Positions 54,327-64,000 of a DNA stretch of 64,000 bases are shown here, piece by piece. The notes under the pieces were generated by a model. That model was not told the origin of the DNA and ran no database searches. It saw only the letters and a list, made by a program, of their open reading frames with translations. The stretch comes from Hippasteria phrygiana. Taxonomy: Eukaryota; Echinodermata; Asteroidea; Valvatida; Goniasteridae. The stretch lies in assembly GCA_037893225.1 (NCBI GenBank), contig JAZGUH010000484.1:558001-622000 (forward strand), in the 5' to 3' direction. The position numbers were made by a program, and so were the translations under genes. The number at the start of each line of letters is the position of its first letter. Position 1 is the stretch's first letter.

Positions 54327-57300
54327 TATGACAATTTGAAATTTGTACGTTTATGCATTATGATTCTTTGGCAGTTTCAAGATATGTAATTAAAGTGCAA
54401 AACTTTAGCAAATGCAATCGGAATGGGAAAAAACAAAGGATATAAGACATGAATTACAAATTCAGCAAATAAGTAAAAAAAATGCAGGCGACATCAATAG
54501 AGACATACGTCGTCTGATGTGCAGGCCTTGATTGCCATCACAGCCCGTTTCCCGTTAGAAATGCAAATACTGATCATGAGGTTGAGATAAAATAAATACG
54601 AAAGCGGCTTAAACAGGAAAATGAACATGATAAGGAGGATTTTCTGCCGCCAAAATACAGAGCGCAGGAAGGCAAGGGGATTGCACTTAATGCTCAGGAG
54701 TAGAATATCTGACATATACCCGGATAATGAGACAGCGATAAAGCACTTGGTCGAGTAGTGTGGCTGTAGTCTGCCAGCGGCACTGATGCGGAGGAGAGAT
54801 ACAAGTGGACTTGTGCCGGGGTAGGAAGGAAAACACTGAACTGAGATTGCCGTGTGATGGAAAGAGCAGATGGGATAAACGCGAGAAGAGTGGGAAAGAA
54901 AGGTTGGACAGAAAGAGTGACAAACAGGGAGAGAGACTAGGACAAACAGACACGGTCATGTGATCAAGATAAATTTAGTAGAAGTACACCAATTCGCCAA
55001 ACACCGTTTTGCAGGTACAGCTAAATATGAAATAAAGATTTATGAAACAAAAATTGCTGTTTAGCTGGGTTGGTTCTTAGATGATTTTGTACAGCAAAAT
55101 TATTGGAAAATTGTTAAACATCATTTGAAAAATATTTGAAACTTCTCCACATGGTAGCTCTTTGAAATGTACCTAACAGAGGATTTACAGGATTTGCATA
55201 AAATGACCAAAAAAACATTCTCAACGAGAAAAAAGTTTTAAAACAATACCAAGACAGGCAAATCAACGCAAATGAATGCAACCAACACAGAGATACCATG
55301 GCAAATTATAACCAAGCAGCCTAAAATCACCAATTTCCAGCATAAATTAGGTCATGGCCTTTACACAACAAACCTTGGGCTAGGGAGAACTGTACAAGGT
55401 AAACATCTGGATACTAAGACAAAGGCCAGGGATAAAGTGCATATTTGGGGGAAACACAAAAACAACATCTTGACGGAGAACAAAAGTTCTTCAGATTAAA
55501 TACATTTAGGTTAATTCACTGTGGACGAAATTACCACTTTGTGAGACTCTCAAATTAAGTCCTTGAATGTGTTGAGTAAAGCTGGACTGTCATCACGTAG
55601 ATTTACTCCCAATATCAACGATGTGGAACTAATGTTGTAAGACCCAGTAACCACAGTTCTGAATAGCAAATGACAGCTAGCATAATAGTAATCTCCATCA
55701 GGAGATCAAGGGGAAGGAAGGGTGGGGGGGTGGGTTGGCTGGCACAACGTAGTCTGCCAGCCGACCGAACGATGGACCGCTGAAGCTGCCAGCCCAAAGC
55801 CGGCACAATAATCCCTTCTTGATCGGCAAAAGTGCTCTTCCGTCGATGCCCGGCCATGCGAGGGAAAAACCTGATTACAAGGATGGGGTGGAAATGAATG
55901 AATTTCAGCGCGATCGCGGCGCTCCTGCCATAGAACCCGATGTAGCAGCATGGTACAGCCAGCATTTCTTTGTCACGCTTTAGACTTATTGAACAAAATG
56001 ATAAAATGACATATGATAAAGTAAATTTGTAAAAACATTTTCCAATGAATTATATCTTATCTGTGATTACAACTTAAAAAAAAGGCCTTCTCAATTTCAG
56101 AAATCCAATATCTTATTCAGAGATGTGGGAGGCAGGTTTCATATTAAAGATTGTTTTAAAATGTTCTATCTAGCTTTTCAAAAGGACGAAATTTTCTAGG
56201 AAATGTTTATGTTCAGATTTGAATTTAGAATCATATACAAGTATAGGATGCATTTTCCACAGCCCTTAAGATATTAAGCAGCTACAAGACACACATAGCA
56301 AATTACCAGAACACACCATAAAAGTTTCAATAATTCTTTACAGAGTAATGCAGAGTTCAATGTCCGTCAAGTTCTGAACAATCAGGCAAAATTCTGTCAC
56401 ATCAGAAACCTATTCAACTGCCATTACTGTTTACCTACTCTGCACAAAAGGCAATGGCAATAGCCCATGGGAACACAAAGACTTGGACACTGACAACGGT
56501 TGTGCCAGTTTCAATTCAAAGGTAACACTACCAAAAAAAACACTTATGTTCAGTATCCAAATTTTTAAGAAAAACTCCTAGATCAGAATTTCCCATGTGC
56601 ATGTACATTAATTTTTAAAGCATATTTTTATGATGTTCCTACACAGAAGTTAGTATTCCTGGCTAAAAATTTATATCCTAGTATAAAATATTTTCAACAG
56701 TTACTGACAAGTTTCAAAAAAATGTTCTTTCCACAGGTGTTTATTTAGTTAAATGATGTCAATGAGCACTAACATCCCGTGCTCTAAAATAAAAAATTGT
56801 GAGATAAAATGTCTGTTCTTTGTCATGGTCGCATCTACCATGAGTTCCAGCATCACTAATCAGAGAAGATAATCAGCACAATTTGATTAAATTGTAACAG
56901 TCAACATTAAAAATAAACCAAGGAGAATTTGAGTGAGTCAGCATTATTACATCAACCGCCCATGGCTCTGCTGCAAGCTACGAACCACCGAACAAGGAGA
57001 GATGGTTAAAGTTCGTCGGCATGTCCTGAGCTGAACTCGGCAACGCTCGCCTTAATCCCAGACAAATCCTGTTTCTCTGAATACAATCATTTCTGAGATT
57101 CCTTCGTATTCTCATTCTGCGAGTCAACACGTGTAAAGGCAGAACGGCACGCGTTGTGTATGCAAAGTAACTTATGAAAACAAATTGAGTGGCCAGTACA
57201 AGACGGAGATAAGCAATCAACATCAATCATTGTAGACAGAAATATATGTCAGCACCTATGTCCCACTGAATCTTCATTCTTGCCAGCTTGGTAGGTTTTA

Positions 57301-58485
57301 GTACATTTCTATAAATTAATAATTTTGTCTGTATCTACTAAAACTATTTTCTTTTCTTTTTAAAGGCATATATCCTAGATACTGCTATACTACATTGTAT
57401 TTCTTGTTATGCTTTTATTTTTTAATTCATGAACTGTTGTGTGAAGGGGAGGGGTATTTTTGTCCACCATGAATTAACTTCAGGTTATCATCCACAGTAG
57501 TCAATTAGAAGTAGCATCCACTCTTTTACTACAGGAAAAATATATTTTAAAAAATTCTAATGTAGAATTAAGCTTCTGGTGTAGAAATAAGCAATGCCAC
57601 AACATTTTCAGCAACAGTACAACCCAAAACCTATTTGTAAAAATTCACGTATATAAATAATTGGTTTTGTGCTGAAACATTATGAATGTAAAATCAGGAT
57701 ACATTTGTTGAAATTTGTTGAAATATCAAATGAAAAATCTAGTAACGTCCAACAGGAAGCCATATTTTACAATACATCAGCTAGACCTCAGACACATGAT
57801 TGATACATTTATATGAGAGAAATATAACCAGGACACAAATGCTAGTAATTATTTACAACTTCAACCATTTTTTATGAGGATGCCGGCCATTATGCTACCC
57901 AGTTACGCCACAAAAGAAAACCTCAAATGCACACAAGAGGACATATTATCCAGCCAAGTCCCCAGACAGAAACCTCCCTGGAATTTGAACTTCACAAGGT
58001 TAGAGAGAATAGCAAACTGAGATTTATGGAGTATTTCAGGCCAGTTTTTATGGAGCAGCGGGGAGGAAGGAATGAGCTTAACAGATGTGAGAAGAGATCC
58101 GGTGGCTCCGTGGAGTCTGGCTGTAGCTGATACCCAGGCCCAAGTCAGACGGCCGGGCCTGATGAGAAGTTACCTCCTTCACAACCACCGAGGGCGCTTT
58201 TCAGGCGGGCTGCCCTTTGATCATAACCCGGAACTCTAGGTTTTATAAAGCCTTCAATGGGCCGATTTCCAAAAGAATTTGAAATGTCAGTGGATGCCAA
58301 GTGGATGAAAGATGATTGAAATTTTACCAAAATATACATGTACCACATACATACATGTACACTTCCATTTCCAAATTAGAATATGATACAGATTTACAGG
58401 TAGTTATAAAAAATATGTTTGCGTAACTACATGTATGACATTAACTCTTTTATGACTGAAAACAAAGTATTGTATTAGTGTATTA
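54327..58485 (-). other. Large COE intron, distal part
   Basis: Unique AT-rich sequence; no exon or element recognised. Confidence 0.6.
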
Positions 58486-58969
58486 AAGGTAGTGTACACG
58501 ATTGGTAATTCTCCAAATTTCTTTTAATGAATTATTACGGAATACCTTACTAGAATGTAAGTTAATAGTAGTCTCAATCATCCTGTGAAATTATGGCACC
58601 AGGTGTGCTGTCGTTGTCAAGAAAAGTGGAAATTTATATCGTCTTCCAATGATTTTCAGCTGGAAATTGTTGGAAACTGCCCTGTAGCCTTTAGTCAAGG
58701 CGCGTGTGGCTACCCGGACGAGTGGCGCGCTGGACATGCTGGCATTCAGGGCGCGTCACGTGTCCAGCTGGTAGCCACGCGTGCCTTGACTAAAGGCTAC
58801 CATCTGCCTGACAGTTGAAAACAAGCGCCGTTTTTCTCTCGGTTTTGTTGCCATCCAACAATGCAAAACTTTGAACAGGTCAGTGGAACGATATTTCCTA
58901 TAACATACTAACCCCAAAATCCGCCCATTTTTGAAAATTGCAACAATGACCAATCATGTACACAGCCTT
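58486..58969. mobile_element. Foldback element copy 2 (484 bp, TA-flanked)
   Basis: Ends AAGGTAGTGTACACGATTGG and, inverted, AAGGCTGTGTACATGATTGG, bordered by TA (58484-58485, 58970-58971). Central GC-rich inverted repeat at about 58684-58800: TAGCCTTTAGTCAAGGCGCG against CGTGCCTTGACTAAAGGCTA. Reverse-complement relative of 53895-54326 over nearly its full length. Confidence 0.85.
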
Positions 58970-60256
58970 TAACTCAGCTGAGGTTAATAATACACACTGC
59001 TTTGTATCATTAATAAAAATGGCCCTCTTTGTGTCTGTGGCTTCAAAGAAAGAACAGTGTTTAATTCCTTATAATATTGACAATTTTGTATCTATTTTCC
59101 CCATCAAGACCTACATACCAGATGGGTGTAAGCAGGGGCTTGAGATTTGTGATCACTCTGGTTCTAGAGGCAGAAGCTGTCAGCACTTCAGCTCCAGGGC
59201 TACAATCCACAGGGTCTGGTCTCCTTCTAGAACAGAACCAGGCTTTTGTTTCCGACCTGTCACCACTGTTCAGGGCAATATTGCAGCCAATGAAGGTCTG
59301 GATCAGATGTTTTATCCCTCCTATAATAGAGGGCAGGACAGCCACCATTGAACCCAGGACAAGAGGGGTCCCAAATTGTCCCAAATTTCCCCCTTGGGCT
59401 GTTTGTTACTGAGGGGTTATGCACCATGCATGGTATGCACCTTGCACTTGGATTTGTGGCCATTGAAGAGAGGGCAGAAAATGTCCATAAAATGCACTGG
59501 ATTTGTTTGGCCTGAGGGAGAAATGGATTGCCATGGACTGGGGTCAGAGGCGGAGGCTGCTACACTGACCACATTTTTAGGAGTTAACCACAGAGGTGAC
59601 CAGTGGGATGGGACCTAATTTTTTGACAATTTCTGAAAACTGGACACTATCCCAATGTTGTTGGGAAAGAACTCTAAAGATTACTGTGAAAAAAGTCCAA
59701 AGAAACAAATTTTCCGATTGACAATGGAAACTTTACTCTAAATTAAAAACTACCTTGAGACATTTCTGATAAAATGCCATTACTTTTAATCTAAAAGTTG
59801 GAGAAAAAAATGCAAAAATCTTTCAAATTTATTGACAAAAAGTCACCCGTTTGTATCTTTCACTGAAATGTTACAGTTTACGACTAACACGAAATCTTAT
59901 AAGGAAGGAAGGAAATGCATAAAAATACAGAATTATTCTGGTATCTAGGAATTAACCTTTTAGAAGTGAGAGGTATCTCAGCATGCAATTTATCACTCAG
60001 CTGTGACAAAGATTACATCAGAGAACTCCTGCAATGATAATGATTATAGTTTACTGATTATTAGACACTGTGGTCTTCACACAATGGTTTATCCCACACC
60101 CTGATTAATGGTGGAATGATAACAGGGGTCATTTCCCAGCAAAGAATAGGGGTTTGACTGGCCATTTACCCCACATGGAGATCACCATGGGGGGAGTTTA
60201 AGGAGGTGGTAGTGGAAACAGACAGTTTGCAGGGACAGTCAATTCATAAAGCTTAG
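58970..60256. other. Intron segment with unexplained open frames
   Basis: At 59061-59412 both strands stay open for over 100 codons. Neither product is recognised and no splice-bounded homology is evident. Unclassified, possibly an old repeat. Confidence 0.4.
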
Positions 60257-60757
60257 AGCAAGTTCAGTTGGGCGACAAGAGTGACTAGACTTAACCATAG
60301 TCGATCTAGATGTCACCCGAACGCTGCGCGGTTTGACTAGCTAGTGCAACTGGATCAACCTAGCTCCGGACCATGGTTTCTCTAGTCACTCGCGAGTTAC
60401 GTCACGGTTTCAAGATGGAGGATCGGTAAACTGGGCAAGTTTTGCAAACGTTTACGATAATTTGTTGGTTTTGTCCAATGATAATAACTCTTTGCAATAA
60501 GATAATGAATTATTTATTGCACCAAAGTTAAGTAGAGAAAATAATAGAAATAAATAATAGAAAATAGAAATGACATGCAAACATTTGCTTGTTAACAACT
60601 AGCAGACGACATTCTTTGCAGTTTGTTGTTGCTGCACACTAAACTAGATTTGACGAGACGATCGACTAGATGCGTTCGAGTGAAGGACAGACCACGCATG
60701 CGTTTTATAAATAGCAAATTGACAAAAAGGACTAGGTCAGCAGCACCCGAACTTGCT
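60257..60757. mobile_element. TIR element (~500 bp) with GACTAG words
   Basis: Left end AGCAAGTTCAGTTGGGC is mirrored on the right as AGCAAGTTCGGGTGC. The interior has repeated GACTAG/CTAGTC words near both ends (GTGACTAGAC, TCTCTAGTCACTCGCG, CGATCGACTAGATGCG, GGACTAGGTC). TTAG or TAG flanks both ends, but the duplication is not clear. No coding capacity. Confidence 0.6.
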
Positions 60758-61735
60758 ATTAGCTGTTCAAGTTTCAGGGATCACATCACATGGGCTTTGT
60801 GACTAGTGGAGTGCCTGTAAATGTTCCCTTTTTAGACTTTCAGAAGATGGGATGTAGTGGACCACAGGGAGAAAGTCCTAGCTGGAAATAAGTCTGGCGT
60901 CTAGACTGAGGAGTCAATATTGTGTTATTATAAATATATATAAAGGCCTTATAATGTCACTAATGCAGACAGAGTCAGAGTTAATGTTATTGTGTGATCT
61001 AGCTTACAGGAAAAGCAACTTGATGGCGCAAATTTCACATCTGTTGTATTCTGTTGAACTTAAATCATTTTAAGCATCTTACAAATTTTGCACCAAAAAC
61101 AACAATGGTAAAATTTACCAGTCTGTTAGATTCCTTTATTATGATAACAAATTTCATTAACTTAATTTCCATACTTTAAAATGATCAAGGAGAGAATTTG
61201 TTTGTAATTACTAAAAAATAATTTAGTGATCAATTGGAATGTGCAAAATCAAATATCCTAAAAAGTGAATACAACTTTGCAGCAAAAAAAATAGATTGGG
61301 CTACAGTTCTAGAGTTCTACAGTTCAGGAGCTTTGTAAGATCCCAGTCGAAGCTCTCCTATTGAAATATTTCTCTTATTTTTTCCTAGAACTGTTATCAA
61401 CAATAGAGTTATTTTTCTCACTGAACAAGACTGGCACTGAAGCTGTATAAAATCCCAATGTCCAACCAAAGAAACAGATTTCTCCACGAGTGTCCTTTGT
61501 CAGGGGTACAATTCTGCGCCCCAAGACCCACCAACAACAGGGTAGGGGGCCCAGAATGAATAATTAACTCCTTAATTATGAGTGTCTACACTGATCAATC
61601 TTAGCAGAAAAAGGGTGACATCAATGCTCTCTAATCCTTTTCTTTAACCAATATTAGTTCAGCGTGGGATGGTTGCAACACCACTGGATAAAGTGGGGTG
61701 TAGTGTGGGCTAGTCGGGTCTCATGAACAGGTTAA
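60758..61735. other. AT-rich intron segment
   Basis: Nothing recognised. Confidence 0.6.
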
Positions 61736-61944
61736 CCCCTTGAGTAAGTTTTTTTACGGGAAACGTCGGGGTGTCGCTGCGGTTCTGGCAGCCAAGCGAA
61801 CCAGTACAATGTGTTTGTGCAGTCAAGCGTAACAGAAACAATAATCCAACAATGGATTGAAACTGCACAAACACGGCAAATGGCGTCATCCGGCCTGGTG
61901 GCACTTTTTTTTCCCGCCATATGGCGTCTTCCGTACGCAAAGGG
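61736..61944. mobile_element. piggyBac-like MITE (209 bp)
   Basis: Ends CCCCTTGAG and GCAAAGGG bordered by intact TTAA (61732-61735, 61945-61948). The interior matches the reverse complement of 24833-25024 in several blocks, e.g. AATCCAACAATGGATTGAAA and GGCAGCCAAGCG. Confidence 0.7.
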
Positions 61945-61948
61945 TTAA

Positions 61949-63462
61949 GAAAGGTGACACAATGAAGACGTGAAGCCACCACACAGGTAATGAAATATTG
62001 ATTGCAAACTTAAGTTTATTCCTCCTGTTTTCTTTCATTGAGTTTTGAGCGACACCCTGGAGATGTGTTTGTCAAAGTCTGCAAGGTTTGCAACAAGTCA
62101 ATTTTCTTGAAGAAAAAACACTGTTATTTAAGACCCAAAACAAACAAATAAATACACAAGTAATTTTAAAAAAATACCCCAATCACACAGCACACCAGAA
62201 AAATGGAATTGTTCATTTTGTAATAATGTGGATGTTATCTTTAACAAAGCATCAACAAAGATGCACATGTAAATTGGTCAACAGCAAAAAGTGGCTGTAA
62301 TTTCAATCATTCACACATTGTACAACTGAACCTTTTTTGTTATTAGATTGAGTTATTACAAAATATTTTTACACTTTCCTTTCCATCTCCACTAACATCA
62401 GTTTATTACCCAGCCCAAATAAGTGTTCTACCTGTAAAATCTGAGAGTCCTATCCTAAAGTTCTTTCCACCATAAATCTCAACCTTCATCAAAAAATAAT
62501 CTCTCAGTCCCAGCAAATCCGAGTATGATTCAGTAGCTGGCCAATTGAGTGCAATAAAACTGGCTTTGTTTATCTATTGATTAAACGTTCCTCAGGGGCC
62601 AGCAATGGCAGATGCCTGCAAACTGCATGAGCTGTGGCATTAATATTAGCGAGCTGGGAATTGCAGAGATATTTCTTACTCTGATGGAAAAATAAAACTC
62701 CTGCAATATTAGCTGGGACTGCCAGGGTAATCCTCTGGTGACTTTAAACAGGTGTTAACTAGAGTGTTGTGACCCAGACATGAGGAGGGGATAAATGTTA
62801 TGAAAAGGGCCGTGCAGTTCTGGGTGTAGATCACCAAGTGGAAGGTGGTATTAGTTCATTACTTTTGCAGTAATGCTGGCTACTCCAAGAGACAGCTGCA
62901 GCCAAATGTGCAGAAATGTTCAGCTTGGGAGTGGTTGGGCATCGAAGCTCAAGGAATGAAGAAAGCGGGGGAATGACTACCGCCTTATAGAGCCACCTGT
63001 AGTGAGCATGACTGGTTCAGCAAGGCAGGTGGTGAGGACATCGTGGTACAACATAGCTAGACTTGTGTGACTTTGCACCTCCTCTGTACCAGCTCATGTT
63101 GATACAAGGGCCATCATGGCTCATCACCACAGAATCATGGTGTTGGTTCTGTGGAGGAGACGTCAAAAGACATTTGCCGCTCGTGGCTGAACGACAACAC
63201 CCCGACTAGTGGTGATGATTAGACCCAAACAACAAAAGCACCTTCTCCGTAGGCAAAATGTCTTCAAATATGGAGACCTGAGGGTGTTGGAGGATGGCGG
63301 AGGCGGCAAATAAGTAAATGGAAGCTGTGATATTGCATCGGCAGAACAAAGAATTGGGTATGGGCCTGAAAGCACGCATGGCTGAGATCAAAGTGCATTG
63401 GATATCAAGGGAAAACGTTGCAGGAAATGTTCTCTAATTTTCTCTAAATTTATTATTTTAAG
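61949..63462. other. Intron segment, complex unique sequence
   Basis: 62560-63400 is less AT-rich and repeat-free, with blocks such as GGCATTAATATTAGCGAGCT that look like constrained non-coding DNA. Whether it is conserved cannot be judged here. Confidence 0.35.
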
Positions 63463-63533
63463 GGATATGATGCTGGACAAAGTTGCATCAATCATGGCAC
63501 AGTGCAATCGGCATTGCTATGAATTCAAGGCAG
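63463..63533 (+). CDS. Possible internal exon of an unknown + strand gene
   Basis: 71 nt with a pyrimidine-rich acceptor (ctctaaatttattattttaag|G) and strong donor (GCAG|gtatgt). The only frame free of stops and protein-like reads DMMLDKVASIMAQ then CNRHCYEFKA, starting with the last base of a codon and ending after the first base of the next. It is antisense to COE. A phase-compatible open stretch follows at 63764-63868. No family recognised; it could be chance. Confidence 0.35.
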
Positions 63534-64000
63534 GTATGTAGAATAAATGTTCTTTTGTTCTCTATCAATTCTCAAATTCAATTTTCAATGAGACTTTATA
63601 ATATGACATGATATACCTTATGTTTGAGTCAATGAGGAAGGTTAAAATTCATGACAGGCAAAACAAAAACTGCAACATTCAAACCATTTTTGCTTGTCAT
63701 TAATTATTCTCTGTCAACAACTAAATAAATTTTGCATCGTGTGCATTTTGTTTTTATTAAAAGCCTACAATTGCACTACAAATTATGCACAACTGCATAT
63801 CTTGATGAGTACAAGTGGCGATCAGACCTATCTTGATTTCAGATCAATCTTTAATCAGTCCGCATTAGGTACGATTGCTTGGCAATCCGGTAACTCTAAA
63901 CTGGTTGGATCCACCACGTCGTTTCTCAAGGCCTGATGAGGAAATTGAAACATCACACTGATTGCCAATGGAAATAGATGCTGCCTTATAATCAGCGATG
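63534..64000. other. Window end
   Basis: AT-rich. A weak candidate exon at 63764-63868 (acceptor tattaaaag, donor TTAG|gtacga) is discussed in the findings. Nothing else seen. Confidence 0.4.

Overview
This window looks like nuclear DNA of an invertebrate animal. It is AT-rich, more than 95 percent non-coding, full of short DNA-transposon derivatives, and its genes are split into short exons with clean GT/AG borders and matching phases. Two conserved genes lie tail to tail. On the + strand, positions 1891-14869 hold seven exons covering the last ~398 residues of CCT7, the eta subunit of the TRiC/CCT chaperonin; its 5' exons lie upstream of the window. On the - strand, positions 39827-25972 hold eight exons (the last one inferred) of a COE/EBF (Collier/Olf/EBF) transcription factor: the distal DNA-binding domain, IPT/TIG domain, helix-loop-helix and transactivation tail. 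Its first ~190 residues were not found and probably lie beyond 64000.

The COE helix-loop-helix has a single second helix, where vertebrate EBF proteins carry a duplicated one, so the source is not a vertebrate. Exon sequence and repeat style suggest a marine deuterostome such as an echinoderm or hemichordate, but this is an inference and the species cannot be fixed from the sequence.

Layout: 1-14869, CCT7 exons with introns carrying a 957-bp hAT-like element, a tandem ~580-bp repeat rich in CRE octamers, a 1.2-kb inverted-repeat element, a TTAA-flanked piggyBac-like MITE and tRNA-derived SINEs. 14870-19794, CCT7 3' end and intergenic DNA with three more TIR elements, one carrying a small SAP-motif reading frame and one a hAT MITE with a perfect 8-bp target duplication. 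19795-22290, a diverged ~155-bp satellite whose best conserved part is a 16-bp perfect palindrome. 22291-25971, AT-rich DNA that may be the COE 3' UTR. 25972-39827, COE exons. 39828-64000, mostly the large COE intron, with two inverted copies of a TA-flanked foldback element, other TIR elements, complex unique DNA that may hold enhancers, and one short possible exon of an unknown + strand gene at 63463-63533.

The two genes are not functionally linked as far as is known: CCT7 is a housekeeping cytosolic chaperonin subunit, COE a developmental regulator of neurons and mesoderm. No rRNA, true tRNA, CRISPR, bacterial operon or viral gene was seen.
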